From NCBI GenBank assembly GCA_964605545.1, contig CAZSCX010000003.1, positions 1 through 38,747 on the forward strand: DNA of 38,747 nucleotides, in the 5' to 3' direction. Shown in pieces: positions 1 through 7,874 of the stretch. Position 1 is the first letter of the stretch. Every line of letters begins with the position of its first letter. The notes beneath the pieces were generated by a model. The model was not told the DNA's origin. It ran no database searches and saw only the letters and a list, made by a program, of their open reading frames with translations. The position numbers and the translations under genes were made by a program. This DNA comes from DAOTMI01 sp964605545. GTDB lineage: Bacteria; Patescibacteriota; Microgenomatia; UBA12405.

Positions 1-1067
1 GTCCAATCTTGAAGATAACCTTTGTCAATTGATGGTAAATTGACTTTGTAGGGTTGAAAGGAAAGTCGATATACAAGAAATATATTAGGAATAAAAAGAA
101 GGAACCAAAGATATTTATTTATCCCCAAGGAAAAAAGGATAATTAAATAGGGAATAGTGAAAAGAATATAACGAGCAGTAAATACTTTGGCCATAGCACA
201 ATTGGCAATCAATGGCAAAATAAACCAGGCCAAAATGATAAACCAATACTTATTTTTTTTGGAGGGAAGACAAATCAAAATAAACGAAAGGCCAAGATAG
301 AATTTGAAAATATGGAAAACATCACGCAAATGAGGAATTAGTGGATCTAGTGGATGCTTTAAAATTTCTCTTAAAGGATGAATATAGTCTTGGTTGCGAA
401 GAGCAATCATATGAAATTGCGGGCCTAAACGAAGAATATTATAGATACAAAAAGTAATAAAAAAAGAAATAAGGAAAAAATATGATTTTTTAGGATTCAA
501 ATAAAGTATGGTTAAAAATGATAAAACAATGAAATAGATAGCTGGAGATTTGGTCAGCCAAGCAAGTCCCAAAATAATACCCAAAATCATAGCTAAATCT
601 AATTTTGGTTTTTTAGCCAACAAGAGAGTGAAATATAAACTCCAAAGACCAAACATCGACAAAAGATTATCGGCAAGAGCCATACGATCAAAAAAGAAAG
701 TATATGGTAAAAGAATATAAATAAAACAGGCTATAAGAGCGGTTTTGCGATTTTTGATTAAGTTTAAAAGAAAATATAGAGCTAAAATAGTGCCAAAACC
801 GGCTAAAACAGAAACAAAACGAGAAGCAAATAAGGGATTGGAAAAAAGTTTAATAAAAGGTATGCACAGCCACATAAAAAGAGGTTGCTTACCGTCTGTC
901 TGAGGAATGAAACGAAGAGTTTCGACAGATTGGATAATTTGTGACCAACGAATATATATAGCTTCATCAGCAAAAACCGGTAATTTAATTAGATTGGTAA
1001 GTCGAGTTATAAAATATAAGAGGAAAATTAAAATTTCGGCAATAAAATTAATTTTATTTTTTTTCAT
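1..1067 (-). CDS. GT-C membrane glycosyltransferase (PMT/ArnT-like), 3' end cut by window
   Basis: The reading frame is open from an ATG at 1067 to the window edge (about 355 codons), so the C-terminus is missing. It encodes a polytopic membrane protein. The first extracytoplasmic loop carries the acidic pair of GT-C enzymes (FADEAIY, D34-E35), followed by a DGKQPLFMW motif near residue 58, typical of the PMT_2/ArnT group, and then many hydrophobic helices. Family members transfer a sugar from a polyprenyl-phosphate donor to an acceptor outside the membrane; the acceptor here is unknown. The start overlaps the end of the upstream GT2 gene by 14 nt and has a GGGGGA Shine-Dalgarno-like stretch 5 nt before the ATG, so it is probably translated by coupling. 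The GT2 neighbour is a natural source of the donor lipid. Confidence 0.85.
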   Translation of the reverse strand, partial: MKKNKINFIAEILIFLLYFITRLTNLIKLPVFADEAIYIRWSQIIQSVETLRFIPQTDGKQPLFMWLCIPFIKLFSNPLFASRFVSVLAGFGTILALYFLLNLIKNRKTALIACFIYILLPYTFFFDRMALADNLLSMFGLWSLYFTLLLAKKPKLDLAMILGIILGLAWLTKSPAIYFIVLSFLTILYLNPKKSYFFLISFFITFCIYNILRLGPQFHMIALRNQDYIHPLREILKHPLDPLIPHLRDVFHIFKFYLGLSFILICLPSKKNKYWFIILAWFILPLIANCAMAKVFTARYILFTIPYLIILFSLGINKYLWFLLFIPNIFLVYRLSFQPYKVNLPSIDKGYLQDW

Positions 1068-1821
1068 ACTTTCCCCCAAGATCGTTGATTTTGATTCTCC
1101 AGATTTCTTTAACCATTTGAAGGGATTCTTTTAAATAACTTTTAGTTTTATTGCCTTTGGTGTTAGAAATATCTTCATCTTGCCAAATAACAGGGACTTC
1201 TTTAATTTTATAGCCCCATTTTTGAGCCATGAAAAGCATTTCGGCATCAAAGGCAGAAACACGCCAGCCACCGGTTATATTTTCTTTAAAAAAAGAAAGA
1301 CGAGGAAAAATTTTCTTGGCTACATCGGTTTTAATTATTTTAAAACCGCATTGAGTATCAACAATTTTGGAGAGAATGATTAAACGACGAAAATTTAAAA
1401 AAATAAGAGAACCTAATTTTCTAATCAAACTATTACCGTTGCGAAAAATACCGCGAGAACCAATAATAACTTCATTTTTGTCCAAATAAGGAATAAGTTT
1501 GGCTAGCTCACTAATAGGAGTTGATTGGTCCATATCAGTAAAAAGAATATATTCATATTTAGCTTTTTTTATACCGGCATAAACAGCACTTGGTTTGCCA
1601 CCGTGGGGCAGATCCAAGACAGAAAAACCTTGGTGATTTTTAACAAATTTTTCGACTAATTTTAAACTGTTATCGGATGAGGCGTCATTGGCAACAATAA
1701 CTTCCCATTTATACTTTTGCTTATTTAAATAATTGAAAACTTGCTCCAAAACTCCCCTTTTGAGATTGTTTTCTTCGTTGTAGCAAGGAATAACAACACT
1801 GATTGCAATACAATAATCCAT
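1054..1821 (-). CDS. GT2 glycosyltransferase, dolichyl/polyprenyl-phosphate sugar synthase-like
   Basis: Family 2 glycosyltransferase of 255 residues with a GT-A fold. Visible motifs are VVIPCYNEENN (9-19), the nucleotide-sugar loop ANDASSD (44-50), the metal-binding DMD (96-98) and QCGFK (157-161), the last shared with the DPM1/ALG5-like group. Such enzymes load a sugar from a nucleotide donor onto a polyprenyl phosphate on the cytoplasmic face. No C-terminal transmembrane helices are present. A TATCAT hexamer sits 6 nt before the ATG (1828-1833), a weaker version of the leaderless promoter seen elsewhere in the window. It is followed with a 14-nt overlap by a GT-C gene that would use the lipid-linked sugar. 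The exact sugar cannot be read from the sequence. Confidence 0.88.
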   Translation of the reverse strand: MDYCIAISVVIPCYNEENNLKRGVLEQVFNYLNKQKYKWEVIVANDASSDNSLKLVEKFVKNHQGFSVLDLPHGGKPSAVYAGIKKAKYEYILFTDMDQSTPISELAKLIPYLDKNEVIIGSRGIFRNGNSLIRKLGSLIFLNFRRLIILSKIVDTQCGFKIIKTDVAKKIFPRLSFFKENITGGWRVSAFDAEMLFMAQKWGYKIKEVPVIWQDEDISNTKGNKTKSYLKESLQMVKEIWRIKINDLGGKYEKK

Positions 1822-1859
1822 ATATGAATGATAAGAGAAAAATGCCCGGAATTCTAGTC

Positions 1860-3275
1860 TTAGATTTTATTATGAATTAAACGGAAAATTTTAATACCAC
1901 TAATTTCCCATTCTTTATCGATTTTAGACCAGCCAAAAGATGCAATGGCCCATTCGGGATTATTAATGGGATTACAATCTATTTGAAACGGTTCACACAC
2001 CACGTAAAGTTGATCCGTAATTTCTTGGTGGGTATCTACCAACTTGGAATCTTCAAAAAAATAAAGGTAAGGATCGGCATAATTCATTTTGGCTAGAAGA
2101 GCAAAATTGAATTTTTGATTATTGGAATCTTTTAAGATTAGGTCATTGATAGTTTTGACCGTTTGCATTTGTCGGTTAGGAAGAAAACGAAGAGGATTTT
2201 GTAGTAAAGAAAGAATAATTAAGATTGTTAAAAAGGCATATCCATAATATTTTGTTTTATTGATAATTATTCCGGTTAAAAGAAATACGGCCGGAAGAAT
2301 AAAACCATAATAGTGGTCATAAATATGGTTTTTATAAATTCCAAAAGCAGTAAGACCCAAAATATACCAAAAAAGGATTAAAAAATGCCGTCTTTTGAAA
2401 TATTTTAAGGAATAGATAAGAAAAATTAAATAAATAAGGGTTAATATAAGGGCAAATTGAGTATTTTTACCATATAAAAGGCGGGTATTAATGTCGTTTA
2501 ATGTGGGAAAAAATTTGGGAATAGCTTTGTATATTTTGATACTTAAAGTATTTTCTCTTTTAGTAAAAAAGGTGTTGAAAGCTTGAGTGTTTTGACCTTG
2601 ATGTTTGAGATCAAAAAGAAGTTGAGGAATAAGAGATGTTAAAAATATTATTGCAGCTAAAATAGTTGGTTTCCAATATTCCTTCTTATAAGTGAGAAGC
2701 CAATAAAGACCAACAAAAGGCAAAAGAGTTAGGGCAAAATAATGAGAATTAATACAACCAATAAATGCTAAAGAAGCCAAGATAAAATAATTGTATTTTT
2801 TGTCAAATATGGCAGTAAAAGAAAAATATATAAAAAGAAGAGAAAAGAAAGGCATAATGTTTGGATTCCAGGAAAAACTGCTATATTTGATAGCAACTGG
2901 AGATATTGCGAAAAGTAAGGCGGAAATAAAACCAACAGGTTTATTAAACCATTTGTTGCCAATAGAATAGAAAAGATATGTTGTTAAAATTCCCAAAAGG
3001 GCAACAAAAACTGAGGGTCCAACGGGGTTATAATTAAATAGCCAAAGAAAAGGAGCTACCAAGTAATAGTACCAGGGACCAAGATACATATGACCGATAC
3101 TAGTAGGCGGACCGATGAAGAATAAATTTCCGTGTTTGAGAAAATCACGCATAATAATCACATCTCTACCTTGATCACCCAAGAATTCCATATATTCTGA
3201 TATTTTGAAAAGACGAAAAAATGCTGAAATTAGTAAAATAGTTATGATTAACCAGTGTTTTTTGACAAATTTCAT
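1860..3275 (-). CDS. GT-C membrane glycosyltransferase-like protein
   Basis: Polytopic membrane protein of 471 residues with roughly ten hydrophobic segments and a soluble C-terminal tail of about 100 residues. The first loop has GDQGRD (33-38) where ArnT/PMT enzymes have DE, followed by IGPPTS and YLGPWYYYLVAPFLW, an arrangement shared with the paralogue at 32088-33434 (WDESSD...LIGPMS). It therefore belongs to the RgtA-like GT-C group and probably moves a lipid-linked sugar across or at the outer face of the membrane. The acidic residues D34 and D38 are candidates for the catalytic pair. The start ATG overlaps the stop of the upstream GT2 gene by 4 nt (ATGA), so the two should be co-translated as a donor/transferase pair. 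Confidence 0.75.
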   Translation of the reverse strand: MKFVKKHWLIITILLISAFFRLFKISEYMEFLGDQGRDVIIMRDFLKHGNLFFIGPPTSIGHMYLGPWYYYLVAPFLWLFNYNPVGPSVFVALLGILTTYLFYSIGNKWFNKPVGFISALLFAISPVAIKYSSFSWNPNIMPFFSLLFIYFSFTAIFDKKYNYFILASLAFIGCINSHYFALTLLPFVGLYWLLTYKKEYWKPTILAAIIFLTSLIPQLLFDLKHQGQNTQAFNTFFTKRENTLSIKIYKAIPKFFPTLNDINTRLLYGKNTQFALILTLIYLIFLIYSLKYFKRRHFLILFWYILGLTAFGIYKNHIYDHYYGFILPAVFLLTGIIINKTKYYGYAFLTILIILSLLQNPLRFLPNRQMQTVKTINDLILKDSNNQKFNFALLAKMNYADPYLYFFEDSKLVDTHQEITDQLYVVCEPFQIDCNPINNPEWAIASFGWSKIDKEWEISGIKIFRLIHNKI

Positions 3276-3988
3276 CTTATTTTGAATCTAAGTTTAATTA
3301 AATCTTTTAAACCGGCGATAACAACATCTAAATTAGAGCCTGTAGCTGCACCAGCTTGACGTTCGAAATGATGTACTCCCACTTCAACAATCTTGAAACC
3401 TTTTCTTTTAGCTTTAATAAGAAATTCTGATGAAATGAAAGGTCCTCTTTCAGCTTCAAGTTTAGGAATGGTATCTACTACTTCTTTTTTAAATAATTTA
3501 AAACCACAATCAATATCTCTTACCTTAAGGCCAAAAAGAAGTAAAACTGCTAATTGCCATACTTTTGAGCCCCAAATACGATAAAAAGGTACTTTTCGTC
3601 CTAAATAATAGCCAATTACCAGATCAGCTTTTGTCTTTTCCTGGGTTGAAATGAGGGTTTTTACGTCGTTAAAGTCAAATTGGCCATCTGCATCTGTAAA
3701 GGTAATCCAATCGTATTTGGCATTATATATTCCACTTTTGAAGGCGGCACCGTAGCCACGGTTGGGATTGTGGTTAATTAATCTGATGTCGTATTTAGGA
3801 TATTTCTTGATCAAAGCTTTGGCTTTAGCTTCAGTCTTATCTTTCGAACCATCGTTAATGATGATTATTTCCCATTTTTGGGCAATATCTTTTAATATTG
3901 GGATGGTTTTGTTGACTGTGTTTTCCAAATTCGCTTCTTCATTGTAAGCGGGAAAAAACACAGAAAGTTGATTGATTATGTAAGCCAT
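3272..3988 (-). CDS. GT2 glycosyltransferase, DPM1-like
   Basis: Family 2 glycosyltransferase of 238 residues. Motifs: FFPAYNEEANL (11-21), INDGSKDKT (44-52), the DADGQF metal and donor-binding motif (99-104), and DIDCGFKLF (158-166). This pattern fits dolichyl/polyprenyl-phosphate mannose or glucose synthases lacking a membrane anchor. It is the first gene of a minus-strand glycosylation operon, overlapping the following GT-C gene by 4 nt. The ATG lies 6 nt after an extended -10 box, so the message is predicted to begin at the start codon itself. The sugar and acceptor are unknown. Confidence 0.88.
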   Translation of the reverse strand: MAYIINQLSVFFPAYNEEANLENTVNKTIPILKDIAQKWEIIIINDGSKDKTEAKAKALIKKYPKYDIRLINHNPNRGYGAAFKSGIYNAKYDWITFTDADGQFDFNDVKTLISTQEKTKADLVIGYYLGRKVPFYRIWGSKVWQLAVLLLFGLKVRDIDCGFKLFKKEVVDTIPKLEAERGPFISSEFLIKAKRKGFKIVEVGVHHFERQAGAATGSNLDVVIAGLKDLIKLRFKIR

Positions 3989-3994
3989 ATTAAG

Positions 3995-4003
3995 AGTATA
4001 GCA
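3995..4003 (-). promoter_or_regulatory. Extended -10 promoter, leaderless start of GT2 operon
   Basis: TGC followed by TATACT; six bases then separate the hexamer from the ATG at 3988. Transcription would begin at or next to the A of the start codon. No convincing -35 is seen at 17 bp, as expected for a TGn-type promoter. Confidence 0.6.
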
Positions 4004-4009
4004 AATTAC

Positions 4010-4038
4010 TTGACAAATGAGATATCTGGGAGTAAAAT
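4010..4038 (+). promoter_or_regulatory. Sigma-70-type promoter of the DUF11 surface protein gene
   Basis: TTGACA at 4010-4015, a 17-bp spacer, then TAAAAT at 4033-4038, close to consensus. The predicted start of transcription leaves a leader of about 12 nt with no Shine-Dalgarno sequence before the ATG at 4058. Confidence 0.65.
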
Positions 4039-4057
4039 ACGTCCTGTAATAAAAATT

Positions 4058-4675
4058 ATGAATAAATTAACTTGTTTTATTCTGATATCGTTAATAGCGC
4101 TTAAGGCAGTAATTTGCCCGGAGTTGGCTCGTGGCCAATACCAATATAATTCTCCTGAAAAAAAGGAGAAATCTATGTTTGTTGATAAACAGGTAAGGGC
4201 TTTTGGAATGGATAGATTCTATGATAATTTGGATGCCAGCACAAAGAGTTTTATCGTGGGAGATTTGGTTGAATTTATAATTAAGGTAGAAAATAATGGT
4301 TTGACAGAATTAAATAATATAGTAATTACTGATTATTTACCCAAAAATTTAGAGATTGTATTGAGTGATGGAACTTATAATAGTACCGATAGAACTATAG
4401 TTTGGAAAAAAGATGTGATGATTGTTAACGAAAAAAAGGAATATTATTTCAGAGCTAAAATTGTTAACGACAACATCAATAGTGGTGTTTATACCAATGT
4501 TGTAAAGGGTAGTGCAAGCACAGTCGAAGACCAAGACACTTCTTCTTATGTCCTTGGTAAAGGAACTAGTGTTATACCGAGAACCGGAGCTTCAAATTTG
4601 TTGGTTGGAACAATCTTTTCTTTAAGTTCTATTGCAGGAGCAATTGCTTTAAGAAAGAAAATTCGTGGATTCTAA
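4058..4675 (+). CDS. Secreted DUF11-domain protein with sortase sorting signal
   Basis: 205-residue exported protein. The start at 4058 is chosen because it begins a clear signal peptide (MNKLTCFILISLIALKAVI) and follows a consensus promoter; an in-frame ATG 90 nt upstream lies before that promoter. Residues about 60-165 form a DUF11-type beta domain (VGDLVEFIIKVENNG...LNNIVITDYLPKNLEI). The C-terminus has IPRTG (173-177), a hydrophobic helix (about 180-197) and a basic tail (RKKIRGF), the three-part signal that sortases cleave and link to the cell surface. A sortase gene lies at 22962-23630 in this window and is a plausible partner. The end overlaps the convergent peptidase gene by 4 nt. Confidence 0.85.
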   Translation: MNKLTCFILISLIALKAVICPELARGQYQYNSPEKKEKSMFVDKQVRAFGMDRFYDNLDASTKSFIVGDLVEFIIKVENNGLTELNNIVITDYLPKNLEIVLSDGTYNSTDRTIVWKKDVMIVNEKKEYYFRAKIVNDNINSGVYTNVVKGSASTVEDQDTSSYVLGKGTSVIPRTGASNLLVGTIFSLSSIAGAIALRKKIRGF

Positions 4676-5814
4676 TAATAATTGACGTGTAGATAATAGG
4701 TGGAAAGATTACTGTTTTCTTCTTGGACTCTAACATATTTCAAAGTACAAGCCCCTTTGAAACTACCTTGATATAAAATACCTTTGTGGGTAGCAAAAAC
4801 AGTTGTATCACTACCGCTAATATCGATGCCATTATGAAAAGTATAAATTCTTTTGACCCAAGTATTTCTGACTGCCCAGGTTTGACCATAACCTTGATTA
4901 AAATCTATCTTAGGATTTAAGGGCCAGTTCCAAGAACCGGTTGGATTGAAAGGATCACCACCAGAATCATTAAAATAATCGATTGATTTTAAATAATTGA
5001 ATGGATTTTGAGAAGCATTGTCTTTTTCAACCATAAAATGAAGATGAGTACCGCTACTGTTACATGAAGATCCTTGAATAACCGAGGCAATTTTAGCACC
5101 GGCTTCAATAACACCAACCTTTGTTTCGTCTCCCCTCCCAGCTAATATGCCTTCAATAGCAGCTAATTCTGCCCTAACTTGCGATAATAATTTTTGATAA
5201 TTAGCTTCTGAGTTTTTGGTAATCTCTAGTAGATTTTTTTTACTAATTTTTTGATTATCCAAATTTCTTTTTTGATCAGCTAATTTTTTTTGAAGGGCTT
5301 CTAATTCTTGCTGTTTTTGTTCTTTTTGAGTTTTTTGTTGATCATAATTAGTTCGAGTGATTTCCATTTTCAAAATTGTTTCCTGGCTATTTTTTTGAAG
5401 AGTAGTGACGTATTTTTTTTGTTGCAAAAAACTATTAAAATCATTGAAGAGAATAAAAGCAATCGGAGGACCTTGTTTAAGGAGACGATAATTTTGGTTG
5501 ATTTGTTGAATAAAAATGGTGGTTAATTGATTCAAATTAATATCCAATTCACCTATTTGAACAGCTAATCTTTGGATTTCTTCTTCTAAAATTTTAATTT
5601 CATTTTCTGTTTGATTAATTTTGATTGTGTTTAAGTTAATTTGCGAATCGATTATTTTTATTTGATTAGATAGAGTGTCTTTTTCCTTTTCGAGACGATT
5701 AATTTCTGAAAGATATTCTTCTTCTTTGTTTTTTAATTCTTCAGGAGATTCTGCATGAATTATTTGAGGGCAGATTAAAATAAGGAGTAGAAATATTAAA
5801 AATTTTTTTAGCAT
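4672..5814 (-). CDS. Coiled-coil M23-type murein hydrolase or activator with permuted LytM domain
   Basis: 380 residues: signal peptide (1-21, ending IIHA), long coiled coil (about 22-220), then LytM/M23 sequence. The metallopeptidase motifs are all present but in swapped order. The HxH motif (GTHLHFMV, H257 and H259) comes first with its usual downstream partner NPFNYL; the HxxxD motif (FHNGIDI, H327 and D331) and the Y-x-H motif (YYLH, H376) follow at the very C-terminus. In ordinary M23 domains the order is HxxxD, YxH, HxH. Gene order ftsE-ftsX-this gene matches the EnvC/PcsB role, in which FtsEX drives a coiled-coil murein hydrolase or activator at the septum. The ATG lies 3 nt past the ftsX stop. 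With all ligands retained it may be active itself, unlike the degenerate EnvC. Confidence 0.85.
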   Translation of the reverse strand: MLKKFLIFLLLILICPQIIHAESPEELKNKEEEYLSEINRLEKEKDTLSNQIKIIDSQINLNTIKINQTENEIKILEEEIQRLAVQIGELDINLNQLTTIFIQQINQNYRLLKQGPPIAFILFNDFNSFLQQKKYVTTLQKNSQETILKMEITRTNYDQQKTQKEQKQQELEALQKKLADQKRNLDNQKISKKNLLEITKNSEANYQKLLSQVRAELAAIEGILAGRGDETKVGVIEAGAKIASVIQGSSCNSSGTHLHFMVEKDNASQNPFNYLKSIDYFNDSGGDPFNPTGSWNWPLNPKIDFNQGYGQTWAVRNTWVKRIYTFHNGIDISGSDTTVFATHKGILYQGSFKGACTLKYVRVQEENSNLSTYYLHVNYY

Positions 5815-5817
5815 AGG

Positions 5818-6690
5818 CTAATATTTAATAAACCTTCTGACACCAAACCAGCTACTGACAAAACCAATGAGAGCTCCCAAAAGAGACTGAATTAAGATAA
5901 GGGACAAGAAAATTAGAATACTTGGTTGAAAAAAGACAATAGGTTTAAAAAATTGGTTAATATTGGGACTTAAAAGCGAAAATAAAATAAGACTGAGAAG
6001 AGATCCAATTAAGCCACCGCTTAAACCGTAGATAACACCTTCAACCAGAAAAGGTTTTTTAACATAATATTTGGAAGCACCAAGAAGACGAGAAATGTTT
6101 ATTTCTTCTTTCCTAGTAGTAATTTTCATGGAAAGAATAATAAAAATTACACCGAAACTATTTAGAGTTAATAAGCTGACGATTACTGTCCCCCAGAGTT
6201 TGATAATGCCAGTAAATCTGAGTAGTTGTTCAATAATATTCTTTTGATAAATAATATCGGAAATCCATTCTTTTTTGTTTTGAAAATCTTGATAAATTGT
6301 TTCCAATACTTTGGGATCATTAGTTGAAACATCAAAAGAAGCCGGTAAAATACTAGAAGTTACCATCTCGGTAAGTAAGGGGTTATCTTTATTTTGTTCT
6401 TTATAAAGTGAAAGGGCTTTTTCTTTGCTTGTAAATTTGACTTCACGAACAGAAGGATACATAGTTAGTTGTTTTTGAATATTTTCGACGGTTGATTTAT
6501 CTAGACCATCATTAAGAAAAATTGTAATTTCCGGTTTTGATTCATAGAAAGTTAAAGCTGAAGAAAGTCCTTTTGAAACTAGGAGAAACGAGGTAAAAAC
6601 AAAGAAAGTGGTGGACATTACAAGGGATGCAATAATGCTTTGAAAAGGAGATCTTCTAATGTGATGCCAGGCATGTTTAAGGTTTTTCAT
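5818..6690 (-). CDS. ftsX: Cell division protein FtsX
   Basis: 290-residue membrane component of the FtsEX complex. It has a cytoplasmic N-terminus, one transmembrane helix (about 18-40), an extracytoplasmic domain (about 45-165, YESKPEITIFLNDGL onward) and three further helices (about 165-285) with the FtsX/MacB core (RKEEINISRLLGASKYYVKKPFLVEGVIYG). FtsX transmits ATP hydrolysis by FtsE to an extracytoplasmic murein hydrolase partner. The start lies 14 nt inside ftsE, and the coiled-coil M23 gene follows after 3 nt, so the full signalling set is in one operon. Length and topology are normal for the family. Confidence 0.93.
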   Translation of the reverse strand: MKNLKHAWHHIRRSPFQSIIASLVMSTTFFVFTSFLLVSKGLSSALTFYESKPEITIFLNDGLDKSTVENIQKQLTMYPSVREVKFTSKEKALSLYKEQNKDNPLLTEMVTSSILPASFDVSTNDPKVLETIYQDFQNKKEWISDIIYQKNIIEQLLRFTGIIKLWGTVIVSLLTLNSFGVIFIILSMKITTRKEEINISRLLGASKYYVKKPFLVEGVIYGLSGGLIGSLLSLILFSLLSPNINQFFKPIVFFQPSILIFLSLILIQSLLGALIGFVSSWFGVRRFIKY

Positions 6691-7360
6691 GGTTTTTAAT
6701 TGAATCTTTAATTATTTCGCCGTCTTTTAGATAAATAGTTCTCTTATTAAGTGAATTAATAATTTCTTGGTTGTGTGTGGTCATAATAATGGTTGTGCCG
6801 GATTTTTCGTTGATTTGTTTAAATAATTTGAGTAAATTCCAGGCGTTATCGATATCTAGATTGCCGGTTGGTTCATCAGCCAAGATTAGTTTAGGTTCGA
6901 CAGAAAGAGCACGAGCTAAAGCAGCTCGTTGTAATTCTCCTCCAGATAATTGACCTGGGAAAAGATGGCGTCGCGAAAGAAGATTTACTTTCTTGAGAAC
7001 ATCTTCGATACGGCTGCCGATTTGATAATCCGGAATACCAATAATTTCTAGATTTAAAGCAATATTCTCTTCAACCGATTTGTCGGAGATTAATTGATAA
7101 TTTTGAAAGATGACACCAATATTCTTTCTTATGCTTTCAATTTCGGTTTTTTTGCATTTGTTGTATTCAATGTCGTTTATGTATATTTTGCCACTAGATG
7201 GGCGAATTTGATGGAGTATTAATTTAAGAATAGTAGATTTGCCAGAACCTGAAGGTCCTTCGATAAAAATAAATTCACCACTGTTGACTTCAAAATTTAA
7301 ATTTTTGAGTGCTGTTATTGAGCCATAATGTTTAGAAACATTGTCAAAAACAACTTTCAT
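6677..7360 (-). CDS. ftsE: Cell division ATP-binding protein FtsE
   Basis: 227-residue ABC ATPase. Walker A GPSGSGKS at 35-42, Q-loop glutamine at 86 (VIFQNYQL), signature LSGGE at 138-142 and Walker B LILADEP at 158-164 followed by the H-loop TTHNQEI. FtsE hydrolyses ATP in the cytoplasm and works with FtsX. Identification rests on family-like sequence plus adjacency to ftsX and an EnvC/PcsB-like gene. A TAGAAT hexamer overlapping the previous stop codon ends 5 nt before the ATG, so the ftsEX-M23 group may have its own leaderless transcript besides read-through from upstream. Confidence 0.94.
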   Translation of the reverse strand: MKVVFDNVSKHYGSITALKNLNFEVNSGEFIFIEGPSGSGKSTILKLILHQIRPSSGKIYINDIEYNKCKKTEIESIRKNIGVIFQNYQLISDKSVEENIALNLEIIGIPDYQIGSRIEDVLKKVNLLSRRHLFPGQLSGGELQRAALARALSVEPKLILADEPTGNLDIDNAWNLLKLFKQINEKSGTTIIMTTHNQEIINSLNKRTIYLKDGEIIKDSIKNHEKP

Positions 7361-7363
7361 AGA

Positions 7364-7873
7364 TTATTCTAGAACTTTTACGGTACCAACGTCGAGCAGC
7401 CAGGAAGTTTTATTTGAAGCGTTGGTTTCACCTTTAATTTCAACCTTTTTGCCAATAAATAAATCTAAATCTACGGCTGAGGATGTTAAGGAAGCTCTCT
7501 GAGATGCCCCACCTTCACGATTTAAAATATGAGTACCTTCACCATTTATAGAGCCTTTCTCGATAATACCGGTAGCAGTATCTTTGAAATTTTTGCCTTC
7601 TTCGCCATAAATTTTACCAACTTCAATACTAGTTATCTCATCCGAGGAGATAGTGTCTTGTTTGAAAATAGAATTTGAAGAACCTGAAGATGATTTAAAA
7701 AAATTAAAACGTGATAGCCAAAAACCAGTTGTTATACCCAAAACAACAATGATTAAGAAAAAAGGAGGATTAAATAGTTTTTGTTTTTTGGTCATAATTG
7801 GATTAACTGTTATTGGATTTTGAGTTGGATTGTTAATAATTGGTGGAGTAGGATTTAAATTTTGAATTTCCAT
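7364..7873 (-). CDS. Membrane-anchored protein of unknown function, OB-fold-like tail
   Basis: 169 residues: a Pro/Asn-rich cytoplasmic N-terminus (1-28), a single transmembrane helix (about 36-55), a Ser-rich linker and an extracytoplasmic domain (about 80-169) rich in beta strands (TGIIEKGSINGEGTHIL..., LFIGKKVEIKGET...LLDVGTVKVLE). The pattern of GKKVEIKGE near the end resembles small OB-fold nucleic-acid or oligosaccharide-binding-like domains, but no family is firmly recognised. It sits between the LCP gene and ftsE, so an envelope role is likely by context. An extended -10 box 8 nt before the ATG suggests its own near-leaderless transcript. Confidence 0.7.
   Translation of the reverse strand: MEIQNLNPTPPIINNPTQNPITVNPIMTKKQKLFNPPFFLIIVVLGITTGFWLSRFNFFKSSSGSSNSIFKQDTISSDEITSIEVGKIYGEEGKNFKDTATGIIEKGSINGEGTHILNREGGASQRASLTSSAVDLDLFIGKKVEIKGETNASNKTSWLLDVGTVKVLE
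7366..7371 (-). promoter_or_regulatory. Candidate -10 box for leaderless ftsE
   Basis: TAGAAT with five bases before the ATG at 7360. Its last base belongs to the TAA stop of the upstream gene. There is no TGn extension, so support is weaker than for other sites in the window. Confidence 0.4.
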
Positions 7874-7874
7874 A

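Noticed and set aside
3968..4057. Upstream start for the DUF11 protein
   Set aside because: It would place the signal peptide inside the protein and lies upstream of the TTGACA/TAAAAT promoter.
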